Shown: in pieces, positions 37,118 through 46,924 of the stretch
Layout of the letters: each line of letters starts with the position of its first letter
Numbering within the stretch: the stretch's first letter is position 1
DNA from: Hymenobacter psoromatis
GTDB lineage: Bacteria; Bacteroidota; Bacteroidia; Cytophagales; Hymenobacteraceae
Assembly (NCBI GenBank): GCA_001596155.1
Contig: CP014771.1
Span: forward strand, 3,224,001 to 3,288,000
Reading direction: 5' to 3'
DNA length: 64,000 nucleotides
Position numbers and translations under genes: made by a program
Notes under the pieces: generated by a model
Database searches by the model: none
The model's input: the letters and a program-made list of their open reading frames with translations, nothing else
What the model was told of the DNA's origin: nothing

Positions 37118-37218
37118 AGAACGTCATTCCGAGCTTGCCGAGGAATCTCGCCCGCCTCGTTGAACGACACCCGAACGACTGCGGGCGAGATTCCTCGGCA
37201 AGCTCGGAATGACGTTCT
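37118..37218. repeat. Palindromic repeat, GTCATTCCGAGCTTGCCGAG type, copy 1
   Basis: Arms of 38 bp (37118-37155 and 37181-37218) are nearly perfect complements, beginning AGAACGTCATTCCGAGC. The arms are nearly identical to those of the copy at 49613. Confidence 0.9.
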
Positions 37219-37270
37219 TTTTTCCACAATGACGTTCTTGTTTCCATAGTTACTTTTCTCCCTACCCCCC

Positions 37271-38512
37271 TTGCTCGCCGCCTTTCGCTCTTTAGAGCAC
37301 CGCAATTTTCGCCTCTTCTTTGCCGGGCAGTCGGTGTCCCTGGTGGGCACCTGGATGCAGCGGCTGGCCGTGAGCTGGCTCGTGTATTCGGCCACGCATT
37401 CGAGCCTGCTGCTGGGGGTAATACTGTTCGCGAGCCAGATTCCGATGCTGCTGCTGGCGCCCTACGGCGGCACCGTGGCCGACCGCTACAGCCGCTACCG
37501 CATCCTGCTCGTGACGCAGGTGGCGGCGCTGGTGCAGGCCAGCCTGCTGGCCGGACTGGTGCTGAGCGGCTATTACAACACCTGGGTGGTGGCCGGCTTG
37601 AGCCTGCTGCTGGGCACCATCAATGCCTTCGATATTCCGGCCCGGCAGTCGCTGCTGGTCGAGCTGGTCGATGACCCTACCCACCTCTCCAACGCCATTG
37701 CCCTGAACTCGACGATGGTGAACCTGGCCCGGCTGCTGGGGCCGGCCATCGCGGGCGCGCTGCTCGCGGTGCTGGGCGCGGGGCCGTGCTTCGCGGTGAA
37801 TGCCCTGAGCTTTGTGGCGGTAATCGGCTCGCTGCTGCTCATGCGCCTGGTGCCGCGCCCGCCCCGCCCCAACCGCCCCGGTGCCTGGGAGGGCCTGCGC
37901 GAGGGCTGGGCCTACCTGCGCCAGGCCCCGCCCCTGCGCCGCCAGATTTTGCTGATGGCGGGCCTGAGCTTCTGCGTTCTGCCCTTCGGCACGCTGCTGC
38001 CAGTGTTTGCCAAAGACGTGTTTCACGGCGCGGCGGGCACCTTCGGGCTGCTCAACAGCGTGTCGGGCGCGGGCTCGCTGGCGGGGGCACTGTACCTGGC
38101 TTCGCGGCCGGCGGGCGGCAATCAGCGCCGGCTCATCAGCTGGGCGGGACTGGGGTTTTGCGTCAGCCTGCTGGGCTTTGCCCTGAGCCCGCGGCTGGGG
38201 GTAGGGCTGGGGTTTATCGGCCTGGGCGGGGTCGGCATGATGCTGTTTATCGCGGGCACCAACACCTTCGTGCAAACCCACGTGCCCGACCACCTGCGCG
38301 GCCGGGTGCTGAGCTACTACGTGATGGCTTTTCAGGGAATGCAGCCGCTGGGCAGCCTGCTGGTGGGCTGGCTGGCCCGGCACCTGGGCGCGCCCCACAC
38401 GCTGCTGCTGCAAGGCGCGGCCGGCCTGCTGGTGGTGCTGGCGCTGGGGCGCGGGGCGCGACTGGTGCAGTTTGCCCCGGCCGCCGTGGCTCGCGCCAGC
38501 GCAGGGGGGTAG
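37271..38512 (+). CDS. MFS transporter (EntS-like, MFS_3 family)
   Basis: The 413-residue protein has twelve predicted helices and MFS signatures: NFRLFFAGQSVSLVGTWMQRLAVSWLVY and the loop motif GGTVADRYSRYRILLVTQ. The family exports siderophores or drugs; substrate unknown. The start is a TTG right after CCCTACCCCCC. The stop TAG is part of GGGGGGTAGGG. Confidence 0.88.
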   Translation: MLAAFRSLEHRNFRLFFAGQSVSLVGTWMQRLAVSWLVYSATHSSLLLGVILFASQIPMLLLAPYGGTVADRYSRYRILLVTQVAALVQASLLAGLVLSGYYNTWVVAGLSLLLGTINAFDIPARQSLLVELVDDPTHLSNAIALNSTMVNLARLLGPAIAGALLAVLGAGPCFAVNALSFVAVIGSLLLMRLVPRPPRPNRPGAWEGLREGWAYLRQAPPLRRQILLMAGLSFCVLPFGTLLPVFAKDVFHGAAGTFGLLNSVSGAGSLAGALYLASRPAGGNQRRLISWAGLGFCVSLLGFALSPRLGVGLGFIGLGGVGMMLFIAGTNTFVQTHVPDHLRGRVLSYYVMAFQGMQPLGSLLVGWLARHLGAPHTLLLQGAAGLLVVLALGRGARLVQFAPAAVARASAGG

Positions 38513-38614
38513 GGCATTGCTTGTAAAAGCCCTGGCGCTGGGGCTCGAAATAACCTCGCTCGCCAGCAGCCGTTAGCAGACTATCTACCCACTTTCTTTC
38601 GTATTTCTACTCCT

Positions 38615-38941
38615 ATGGCTGCCCCTACCCCCCTTAACCAACTCGACGCTACCCTCGACTCTTTGCAGGGCGGCTTGATTAAAATAACCGACGCGGCCGG
38701 CGACGCCCTGGCCGGCTGGATTAAAACCCTGCACGGCAACGCGGCGCTCTCGGCCATTGCCCAGGAACTCCAGGTGTTGCAAAATGCCATCACCGCCAAC
38801 CACCGCGGCGCCATTGCCGACAGCCTCAGCAAGCTCAGCGAGCAAACCAAGGGCGCAGCCATCACGGCCACTCCCGACGCCCAAAGCAAGCTTTTTCAGC
38901 TCAGCGACGGGCTCAAGCTGGCGGCCGGCCAGGTAGGCTAG
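38615..38941 (+). CDS. Small helical protein, unknown function
   Basis: A 108-residue protein with amphipathic helices (LNQLDATLDSLQGGLIKITDAAGDALAGWIKTLHG) and no signal peptide or cysteine. No family recognised. The beginning APTPLNQ is encoded by the CCTACCCCCC motif. Confidence 0.6.
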   Translation: MAAPTPLNQLDATLDSLQGGLIKITDAAGDALAGWIKTLHGNAALSAIAQELQVLQNAITANHRGAIADSLSKLSEQTKGAAITATPDAQSKLFQLSDGLKLAAGQVG

Positions 38942-38993
38942 CCACCGGGTGGCGACTAGCATCAACTCCTGTTCGGGCTGCCCGGCTATTTTC

Positions 38994-39587
38994 TTAAGCA
39001 GAGATACGCTGCCTGAATTGGGCATCAAAAGCGGCGAAGTAGCGGCAGTTAGTTACTACGGTGTCGTAATCGACGGCGGCTAGTAGGGAAGCACAGTGGC
39101 CTACGGAGTAAGTAGGTTGACCACGGGGTATGGCTGCCTTTAACCATTCTTTGGGTTCAGGTATAGCCATTGGGTCGGCAGGCTGGGCGCAGGCGCAGCC
39201 AAACCGACTATTGAACGCAGCAATATCCGCGCAAATCAGCGCTTCGATTTCATAGATACTGAGCAAGGGCAGGCTTTTTTGCTCTACCACGGTAGCTACC
39301 TTCCGGAAATATTTTTGCCGCTGCTGCCACTTAGCGCCTTTGGTTTGTAGGCTATCCAAATCCCGGATTACAATAACTAAGTTGGGCTTTTCCCATTCGT
39401 ACTCCTTGCGCAGGTTGCGGAAGGTTTCGGCATCCTCCAGCATATCGCCGTTGATTTTATTCAGCAACGTAAAAAACTCCACTCGCTCTCCATAGCGCGG
39501 TGTCAAAAGTGCTTCAATCGCCCGCGTATCGTTGGGTGATTCGCCCAGCAGCCCCACTCGAAATAGGGGTTTGCGTTTCTTCGCCAC
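38994..39587 (-). CDS. TOPRIM/DUF4276-like protein, partner of the adjacent ATPase
   Basis: A 197-residue protein. GLLGESPNDTRAIEALL supplies an acidic residue (Glu16), VIVIRDLDSLQ gives a DxD pair (Asp76, Asp78), and LSIYEIEALICAD resembles the SxxEIEAL segment of DUF4276/TOPRIM-like nuclease-fold proteins. The metal-binding layout suggests a nucleic-acid-cleaving or phosphotransfer activity, not proven. It begins with GTG two bases after the ATPase stop, so the pair is an operon with the ATPase first. Such ATPase plus TOPRIM-like pairs are common in anti-phage loci. Confidence 0.65.
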   Translation of the reverse strand: MAKKRKPLFRVGLLGESPNDTRAIEALLTPRYGERVEFFTLLNKINGDMLEDAETFRNLRKEYEWEKPNLVIVIRDLDSLQTKGAKWQQRQKYFRKVATVVEQKSLPLLSIYEIEALICADIAAFNSRFGCACAQPADPMAIPEPKEWLKAAIPRGQPTYSVGHCASLLAAVDYDTVVTNCRYFAAFDAQFRQRISA

Positions 39588-39589
39588 CG

Positions 39590-40858
39590 CTATTTGGCCT
39601 CCAGATTAGAGTAAAGCCAAAAGTCGCTCAAGTAACTATCGTCACGCATGTAGGCGCGGGCCTTCGCCTGCTTAGCTCGGCTCAGCTTCCGAAATTGCGT
39701 ACCTTTTTTAGGGTCCAGCTCGCAGATGGTAATACGGTCCAGTTCCTGTTTCGTCAGCATATTTAATACCTGCGGCGAGTGCGTGGTTATAATTACCTGA
39801 TGCTCTTTAGACACTTCGCGGATTAGGCTGAGTAGCATTTGAAGTTGGTCAGGGTGAATGCCGAGTTCGGGCTCTTCGAGGAGGATAATGCGGGGTAAAG
39901 TGCGAAGAGAAAATGGCGTAGGATACTCACTCTGATTATAGAATTTAGCAAACGGCATTATTAATTGAGAAATCAAATACAAAATCCTCTTGGTTCCGTC
40001 TGATAAAGCCTCAAATGGAAGCCAGTTTTCAGCTATATAATACTCTAAAACTAAACCTTTCACGATTAGCTCTTTCTGAGTCTGATTGTCGTATAGTTGA
40101 AAGGCTTCACCAAGTCTTACTTGCTTAATAGGCGAACAAATTGCTAACGTGCTATTGAGAAAATCAAGATAAGCTGTAGTTATGCGTTTTATTTCCTCAC
40201 AAACACTGTCAAGCAAATTTTCAGCTAGTCGGTTTGCCCGCTGGTGACGCTGTAGCCAAAAGAAGGCTTGGATAAAGGCGTTAAATAGAGCGTTTGGTAA
40301 TAGGGGTGGGACAACAGCAGGGTGCGCAACTAGCTCTGGCTCTACTCGCATTCCAAGTAGCTCACCAAAAATTAGTGTAGCGGGTACATCAACGACAGGA
40401 CACCGCTGTAGCGGTGTTCCGTGTTGGGCCAGGACGACATCGTACTGTGAAAAAGAAGTTTCATCTTCAAATCGTAGAAGTGCGTCTAAAAGAGTCGTGC
40501 CATTACTAATCTCCCCGCCCCAAGCAACGAAAACTTTGATTGCATCTACGTCGGCAAGCTGAAAGTTTGGTTCCTCGTCCTCAGCCCATAACTCCTTTTG
40601 AAAAGAAATTTTTATATCTTGACCGTAATTCAAAATTAACTCGCACTCTACCCCGGCTTTTTGGGTTATATACAAATTCATCAACTGGCTCGTCAGTTCT
40701 AAAAACCGCGTCTTCCCCGACCCATTAGGGCCAATGATAATATTCAACCCCGGCTCAAAGCTCACTTGCGCGTCGCGTAGTGGCGCATGGTTCCGAATCC
40801 GTACCTGCTTGAGGTACGGCCGGGCGGTGGGAGCGTCGAGTTTAGCAGTCTTAGCCAT
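39590..40858 (-). CDS. OLD/AAA_21-like ATPase (SMC-type)
   Basis: A 422-residue ABC/SMC-class ATPase: Walker A GPNGSGKT at residues 43-50, a signature-like LSDGTKRILYLI, Walker B IILLEEPELGIHPDQL near 320-330 and switch histidine VIITTHSPQVLN. The middle is helical without a known domain. The C-terminal TOPRIM of true OLD proteins is missing and is effectively supplied by the next gene. Base composition in 39900-40700 is clearly more AT-rich than flanks, supporting transfer. Confidence 0.82.
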   Translation of the reverse strand: MAKTAKLDAPTARPYLKQVRIRNHAPLRDAQVSFEPGLNIIIGPNGSGKTRFLELTSQLMNLYITQKAGVECELILNYGQDIKISFQKELWAEDEEPNFQLADVDAIKVFVAWGGEISNGTTLLDALLRFEDETSFSQYDVVLAQHGTPLQRCPVVDVPATLIFGELLGMRVEPELVAHPAVVPPLLPNALFNAFIQAFFWLQRHQRANRLAENLLDSVCEEIKRITTAYLDFLNSTLAICSPIKQVRLGEAFQLYDNQTQKELIVKGLVLEYYIAENWLPFEALSDGTKRILYLISQLIMPFAKFYNQSEYPTPFSLRTLPRIILLEEPELGIHPDQLQMLLSLIREVSKEHQVIITTHSPQVLNMLTKQELDRITICELDPKKGTQFRKLSRAKQAKARAYMRDDSYLSDFWLYSNLEAK

Positions 40859-40893
40859 ACTGGAATAAAAAGCGACGTAAAAGTAACCGCTAC

Positions 40894-41886
40894 CTACGCC
40901 TCCACGGGCTCGCGCAAATGCGCCAGCATGTCGCGCGTCATCTTCGCCAAGTCATATTCCGGTGCCCAGCCCCAGTCCTGGCGGGCGGCGGTGTCGTCGA
41001 TGCTGGCGGGCCACGAGTCGGCGATGGCCTGGCGGCCGTCGGGCCGATAGGTGACGTGGAAATCGGGTATTTCCTGCTGAATGGCGGCCGTAATTTCCTG
41101 GGGTGAGAAGCTCATGGCGCCCAGGTTGTAGCTGGTGCGCACCTTGACGCGCTCGGCCGGGGCGTGCATGAGGTCGAGCGTGGCCCGGAGGGCGTCGGGC
41201 ATGTACATCATGGGCAGGTAGGTAGCGGGCTTGAGGAAGCACTCGAAATCCTCGCCGGCCACGGCCCGGTGGTAGATGTCCACGGCGTAGTCGGTGGTGC
41301 CGCCGCCGGGCAGGCTCTTGTAGCCGATGAGGCCGGGGTAGCGCAGGCTGCGCACGTCGAGGCCGTGGTGGCGGTGGTACCACTCGCACCACTGCTCGCC
41401 GGCCAGCTTGCTGATGCCGTACACCGTATTAGGGTTCATGATGGTGGTCTGGGGCGTGTGCTCGCGGGGCGTATCGGGCCCAAACACGGCGATGGAGCTG
41501 GGCCAGTACACCTGCGGCACCTGGTACTGCACGGCCAGGTTCAGCACGTTCAGCAGGCCGTCCATATTGAGCTTCCAGGCAAACATCGGGTCCTTTTCGG
41601 CGGTGGCCGAGAGCAGGGCGGCGAGGTGGTATATCTGCACCGGGCGATACTGCTGCACCAGGGCTTCGAGGCGCGGCTTATCGAGCACGTCGAGCAGCTC
41701 GAAGGGGCCGCCGGCCAGGGCATCGGGGTTTTTGGGCGGGCGCACGTCGGCGGCAATCACCGCCTCGGGGGCGTAGCGCTGGCGCAGGGCAGCGGTGAGC
41801 TCCAGCCCCAGCTGGCCGCAGGCACCAATAACGAGCACGTTGCCGGGGGTTCGGGGGGTAGCGGGTTCGCTGGGTGAGGTAGTCAT
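40894..41886 (-). CDS. NAD-dependent L-threonine 3-dehydrogenase, SDR/epimerase type
   Basis: A 330-residue extended SDR: VLVIGACGQLGLELTAALR nucleotide site, IYHLAALLSATAEKDP, WPSSIAVFG and the catalytic NPNTVYGISKLAGEQW. These and SLRYPGLIGYKSLPGGGTTDYAV match the SDR-type threonine dehydrogenase of Cytophaga/Flavobacterium. It makes 2-amino-3-ketobutyrate, the substrate of the kbl product encoded nearby (42734). The start at 41886 is preferred over 41934 because upstream sequence is proline-rich motif DNA. Confidence 0.87.
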   Translation of the reverse strand: MTTSPSEPATPRTPGNVLVIGACGQLGLELTAALRQRYAPEAVIAADVRPPKNPDALAGGPFELLDVLDKPRLEALVQQYRPVQIYHLAALLSATAEKDPMFAWKLNMDGLLNVLNLAVQYQVPQVYWPSSIAVFGPDTPREHTPQTTIMNPNTVYGISKLAGEQWCEWYHRHHGLDVRSLRYPGLIGYKSLPGGGTTDYAVDIYHRAVAGEDFECFLKPATYLPMMYMPDALRATLDLMHAPAERVKVRTSYNLGAMSFSPQEITAAIQQEIPDFHVTYRPDGRQAIADSWPASIDDTAARQDWGWAPEYDLAKMTRDMLAHLREPVEA

Positions 41887-42058
41887 AACCAAAAACTGAG
41901 GGGGTAGGGAGGGGGTAGGAAGGGCGGCCTGCAAAGATACGGCCAGGGGTAGGGGCAGGAGGTAGCGCCGCGTGCCTTCGGGCCTAAGGTGCGGCGCATT
42001 TCGGCCTCCCAGAAGGCGCAGCTTATGGCCAGCAGCCGGGCGGGCGGGCAGGCGTTTT

Positions 42059-42631
42059 TTAGTCAGCGGCCGGGGGCACGGCAGGTAGTTTGCGCCGCTT
42101 GGTGGACCCTTTCAAGGCTGGCTCAACCCACAATTCGGGGTAATATTGTGGACAAACGCAGTGAATGGATTCGTTTAGCGGGTCGATAATTCGGCTTTCG
42201 TGCGCAGCAAGCTCAAGCTGCGCTTCCAACGCTTCGGTGATAGCCACGGTTTGCGCAGTCACTTCATACGGGTTATCAACAGCCGATAAGCTGATTTCAA
42301 GCCGGCGTTCGGGCACGCGGCGCACATATGCCCGCACCTGGTTGCCGGCCAGCTCAACCCAGCCCGCCGGCAACGCTTCAGGCACTGCGGTTGTCGCCCG
42401 CAGCCCCAGTTGCTGAAGCAGCGAGTGCAGGTCGGCTTCATCGGTGTAGCGCAGGGCAAGCAACAACTGGTCGCCGTCGTTGGCATGGCCGCCTTGAGCT
42501 TTATTGAACCGGAAATAACGCAGGCGCCGCACCCAGTTCGCCAGCACCCCGTGGCCGTGGCGGCCAAAGACGTAATCTAGCCAACGGGGCTCGTGGGCTT
42601 TCAGTAGCAAGTCGGAAATAGTGGAAGACAC
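42059..42631 (-). CDS. Protein of unknown function
   Basis: About 190 residues, starting at GTG 42631. WLDYVFGRHGHGVLANWVRRLRYFRFNKAQGG opens the protein; the remainder is mixed alpha/beta, with RRVPERRLEISLSAVDNPYEVTAQTVAI. No signal peptide, membrane helix or known domain. It lies between the threonine-catabolic genes but is transcribed away from kbl. The in-frame sequence up to 42700 overlaps the promoter region and is probably not coding. Confidence 0.6.
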   Translation of the reverse strand: MSSTISDLLLKAHEPRWLDYVFGRHGHGVLANWVRRLRYFRFNKAQGGHANDGDQLLLALRYTDEADLHSLLQQLGLRATTAVPEALPAGWVELAGNQVRAYVRRVPERRLEISLSAVDNPYEVTAQTVAITEALEAQLELAAHESRIIDPLNESIHCVCPQYYPELWVEPALKGSTKRRKLPAVPPAAD

Positions 42632-42686
42632 AGCGGAGAAGAATGGCCACGTGAGAGTTGCTTCAAAGATGCACCCAAGCAGCCAG

Positions 42687-42694
42687 TATATTTG
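42687..42694 (+). promoter_or_regulatory. Bacteroidota -7 box (TATATTTG) of kbl
   Basis: TATATTTG 39 bases before the kbl ATG, in an AT-rich stretch. Confidence 0.5.
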
Positions 42695-42733
42695 GGGCAA
42701 TAAATTCTAATCAGCTATCCCTACCCCCACCCC

Positions 42734-43930
<1,197 letters not shown>

Positions 43931-44083
43931 GGGTTGCGGCCGCCGTAGCTCCGTAGCAGCCCGCCCGGCTTACCTTGGCGCGGCGGAGCGGGCGCGGCCC
44001 GCTTATGCGGTGGTTTTTTTAGTCCGCAAGGCTATTTCTCCGTATAAATCAGACTAGTAGCCGTTGCCTTTCCATCATTAGCT

Positions 44084-44728
44084 ATGAGCCGAATATTTTT
44101 AGTCGACGACCACACCGTGGTGCGCGATGGCATTCGGGCGATGCTGGCCACTGAGCCCAGCATCGAAATAGTTGGGGAGGCCAGCAACGGCCAGGAGCTG
44201 CTCGACCGCCTGCCCGGCACGCCCACCGACGTGGTGCTGCTCGATGCCAACATGCCCGTGCTCGATGGGCTGGCCACTACCCTGCGCCTGCGCGCCGAGC
44301 ACCCCGAGGTGCGCATTCTGATACTGAGCATGCTGGCCCACGAGCGCTACATCGGCCAGCTCTTCGACGCCGGGGCTGCCGGCTACGTGCTCAAAAGTGC
44401 CGAGAAGGCCGAAATTCTGGTAGCTATCAAGATAGTCAGCGCGGGTCGGCAATTTTTGTGTAGCGAGCTGGGCCTCAGCATTTTGCGCAAAATACTGGCC
44501 AAAGAGGAGGAGGCTGAGGAAGTCACGAAGGCTCACAAGCTGTCGCGCCGCGAAACCGAGATACTCCAGCTGCTGGCCGAGGGCCTCACCACCAACGAGA
44601 TTGCCGAAAAGCTCTTCACCAGCAGGCGCACCGTCGAAACTCACCGCCAGAATATCCTGGAAAAGACCCAGACCAAGAACACGGCCGCCCTCATTCACCT
44701 GGCCGTGACGCAGGGCCTGCTCGACTAG
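44084..44728 (+). CDS. LuxR/NarL-family response regulator
   Basis: The 214-residue regulator has a receiver (IFLVDDHTVVRDGIRAML, phospho-acceptor Asp54 in VVLLDANMPVLDG, K in GYVLKSAEK) and a C-terminal LuxR HTH (LSRRETEILQLLAEGLTTNEIAEKLFTSRRTVETHRQNI). It is a DNA-binding response regulator. No kinase is adjacent; candidates for pairing are the kinases at 54470 and at the right edge. A very strong hairpin follows. Confidence 0.93.
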   Translation: MSRIFLVDDHTVVRDGIRAMLATEPSIEIVGEASNGQELLDRLPGTPTDVVLLDANMPVLDGLATTLRLRAEHPEVRILILSMLAHERYIGQLFDAGAAGYVLKSAEKAEILVAIKIVSAGRQFLCSELGLSILRKILAKEEEAEEVTKAHKLSRRETEILQLLAEGLTTNEIAEKLFTSRRTVETHRQNILEKTQTKNTAALIHLAVTQGLLD

Positions 44729-44729
44729 C

Positions 44730-44820
44730 GCCCTACCCCCCCCCCGCACAGCAGCACAAAGCCCGGCTTCCGCTCGTTGCGGGGGCCGGGCTTTGTGCTG
44801 CTGTGCGGGGGGGGTAGGGC
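44730..44820. terminator. Very long hairpin between convergent genes
   Basis: GCCCTACCCCCC-GCACAGCAGCACAAAGCCCGGC (44730-44767) pairs with its complement at 44785-44820. The stem ends are the CCCTACCCCC motif and its complement. It has no T-tract and starts one base after the regulator stop, so it may act as a terminator or be a repeat. Confidence 0.75.
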
Positions 44821-44823
44821 GCG

Positions 44824-45123
44824 CTATTTGGTGGCCGCTTTGGGCGTGGTGGTGGGGCGGCTGGGGCCGCGGCGGCTGGTGAGGCCACCCTTGCGACCGG
44901 CGGCGCGAGCTTCGTCGGCCGTCCACTTGTGGCCCTGGCCGCTGGCGTGCGAGGCTTTGCCGCCTTCGCTGGCAATGCGGCGCTGCTCGGTGGGGTCCAT
45001 GCTGGCAAAGCCGCGCCGGCTGGTGCGGCTGCCATCGCCGATGCGGGCGGCGGGCCGGGTTTTGAACGTACTGGCTACGGTAGCACTTGTGGAGAAGGAA
45101 TTGGGAGCGAGGGCCTGCTTCAT
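44824..45123 (-). CDS. KGG-repeat stress-induced protein (Con10/GsiB-like)
   Basis: The 99-residue basic protein has RGFASMDPTEQRRIASEGGKASH and TADEARAAGRKGGLTSRRG, i.e. two KGG-type repeats as in PF10685 stress proteins. These hydrophilic proteins are linked to desiccation or general stress. No signal peptide. Base composition is ordinary. Confidence 0.8.
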   Translation of the reverse strand: MKQALAPNSFSTSATVASTFKTRPAARIGDGSRTSRRGFASMDPTEQRRIASEGGKASHASGQGHKWTADEARAAGRKGGLTSRRGPSRPTTTPKAATK

Positions 45124-45442
45124 GAGGAATAGGAACGAAATGATGGTTGCCGAATAAGACTACTTGTGGCTTTGCAACGGCTAAGTAGCATCATTTGATT
45201 ACTTTTTTTCACATAAATCCTTTATTTTCAGCTTAATTACCAATTAATACGGAGCACCTCTACGGGTTTTTTGCGGGCAGCTGCGGGAAATACGTAGCTG
45301 AACTATACCTACCGTAACATTCTGCTTTGCCAGCGTTTCTACCGGAAAATAGGTATAAGTACCTGCTGAAAACCAGCAGTTTGTTTACCCAACTTATCTC
45401 TGCTAAGTTTTACCTTTGCGGCGTGGCCTCCAGCCTCCACTC
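45124..45442. promoter_or_regulatory. AT-rich gap with -7 box TACCTTTG at 45411-45418
   Basis: The ~320-bp region is AT-rich (poly-T at 45202) with no coding signal. TACCTTTG ends 24 bases before the ATG at 45443 and is the likely promoter of the next gene. Confidence 0.5.
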
Positions 45443-45862
45443 ATGAACAACGCTTTTTTCCTGCTGATTTTGCCGATGGGCGCGCTGACCATTCATTTGG
45501 GCAGCTATCAGCGCAGCGTGGGCATGAGCGTGCGGGGCAGTTGCACTACCCCCGCCGATGCCGTGCATCTGCTGCAAGCCGTGCAGAAGCTGCTCGAAAA
45601 CCGCCCCGTGCAGGCCTGGATTGACTGCCAGCAGCTGCAGGCGCTCACGCACCTGGGGCAGCAAACGCTGCTGCGCGCCACAGCCTACGCCCGGCGCCTG
45701 GGCTCCACGGTGTACTGGTGCGGCCTGCTGCCCGAGCTGGCGCGGGAGTTGCGGCCCCACGCCGATACCGACCTGCACCTGCTGCCCGCCAGCGCCTACC
45801 AAGGCCCCGATTTTTTGCTGCCCGAGCGGCGGAGCCAGGGGCCCGGCCTGCTGGCGGCCTAG
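45443..45862 (+). CDS. STAS-like protein, paralog of the protein at 63276
   Basis: A 139-residue protein: VGMSVRGSCTTPADAVHLLQAVQKLL, WIDCQQLQALTHLGQQTLL, then YARRLGSTVYWCGLLPELAREL and DTDLHLLPASAYQGPDFLL. Spacing of strands and helices resembles an anti-sigma-antagonist (STAS) fold, but no phosphorylatable serine is evident. It shares the WxDCQ, YWCGL and YxGPxxLL motifs with the protein at 63276. Stop codons of this gene and cdaA share CTAG at 45859-45862. Confidence 0.65.
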   Translation: MNNAFFLLILPMGALTIHLGSYQRSVGMSVRGSCTTPADAVHLLQAVQKLLENRPVQAWIDCQQLQALTHLGQQTLLRATAYARRLGSTVYWCGLLPELARELRPHADTDLHLLPASAYQGPDFLLPERRSQGPGLLAA

Positions 45863-46722
45863 CTGCCCGCCGGGGCACCGGGGCCGCTGAGCAGCCATTC
45901 CTGCAAGCGGGCTTTGAGCTCGGGGGCGGCCAGGCCGCGGTGAATTTCGCCGTGGCGCACCAGGCTCATCTGGCCGGTTTCTTCGCTCACCACCAGCACC
46001 ACGGCATCGGTGGCTTCGGTGAGGCCCAGCGCGGCGCGGTGGCGCAGGCCCAGAGCGGCGGGCACCTCGGGGTTCTGGCTCACCGGCAGGATGCAGCGGG
46101 CGGCCACGAGGCGGCCCTGGGCCACTATCACGGCCCCGTCGTGCAGGGGCGAGGTTTTGTGGAAAATGGCCAGCAGCAGGCGCTTGCTGGGCTCGGCATC
46201 GAGGCGGTCGCCCGATTCGGCGTAGGCGCTGAGGTCGGAGGTGAGCGTGAAGCAGATGAGGGCACCAGTTTCCTTGCCCGCCAGGCTCTTGGCGGCCTCC
46301 ACGAAGGGCGCAAGGCTGGGCGCGCCGCCGGCGTGGCGCGGCCGCCGCCACCAGCCCAGCGGGCCGCCGCCCTCCAGCGCCACCTTGCCCACATTCAGCA
46401 AAAACCGCCGGATTTCCTGCTGAAACAGAATGATGCTGGCCAGCACGCCCACGCTCATAAACTGCCCCAGAATGGCCGTGAGCAGCCCCAGCCCCAGCGC
46501 CTCCACCACCAGATACAGCAAGTACACGCTCAGCAGGCCAAGCGCGACATTGAGGGCCACCGAGCCGCGCAGCAGCTTGTAGAGCTGATACAGCAGCCCG
46601 GTCACGAGCAGCACGTCGGCCACGTCGGCCAGCCCGAGGTGCAGGAAATGGAAGGGATAGGGAAGGGACAAAACAGCTACGGTTGGAGCCACAAAGAACG
46701 GCCGCCGCCCCGCAGCTAGCAA
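45859..46722 (-). CDS. cdaA: Diadenylate cyclase CdaA
   Basis: The 287-residue protein has N-terminal membrane helices (ALNVALGLLSVYLLYLVVEALGL) and a DAC domain: FHKTSPLHDGAVIVAQGRLVAARCILPVS and ALGLRHRAALGLTEATDAVVLVVSEETG, with DGA and RHR motifs. It makes cyclic di-AMP, which controls osmolyte uptake and cell-wall homeostasis. The TTG start at 46722 is uncertain; a GTG at 46692 is possible. In many Bacteroidota it lies directly after folP; here about 4 kb separate them. Confidence 0.92.
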   Translation of the reverse strand: MLAAGRRPFFVAPTVAVLSLPYPFHFLHLGLADVADVLLVTGLLYQLYKLLRGSVALNVALGLLSVYLLYLVVEALGLGLLTAILGQFMSVGVLASIILFQQEIRRFLLNVGKVALEGGGPLGWWRRPRHAGGAPSLAPFVEAAKSLAGKETGALICFTLTSDLSAYAESGDRLDAEPSKRLLLAIFHKTSPLHDGAVIVAQGRLVAARCILPVSQNPEVPAALGLRHRAALGLTEATDAVVLVVSEETGQMSLVRHGEIHRGLAAPELKARLQEWLLSGPGAPAGS

Positions 46723-46924
46723 GGTTAGCCGGGGTTTACCTCAGCTTTCAGCTAGCCGCCAGCGCAACAAGATTGATTACTGCTAATGAGGCCATATTTT
46801 CTTTTTTTTAATCTTTGTTAAAAAATAAATACTAGCTAAGTTGCTTTTTTATCCATGTATTATAGTAGTTTGCCATCGCAAATTACCAGACATTTCTACT
46901 CCGCAAGTTTCCCCCACTTTTCAG

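Noticed and set aside
37292..38413. Long antisense open frame opposite the MFS gene
   Set aside because: Gln/Arg/His-rich shadow with no hydrophobic or catalytic pattern.
42632..42700. N-terminal extension of the unknown protein at 42059
   Set aside because: The extension overlaps the divergent kbl promoter region and has no conserved features.
44730..44820. tRNA or structured RNA gene
   Set aside because: It is a single long stem without a cloverleaf or T-loop; terminator or repeat is simpler.
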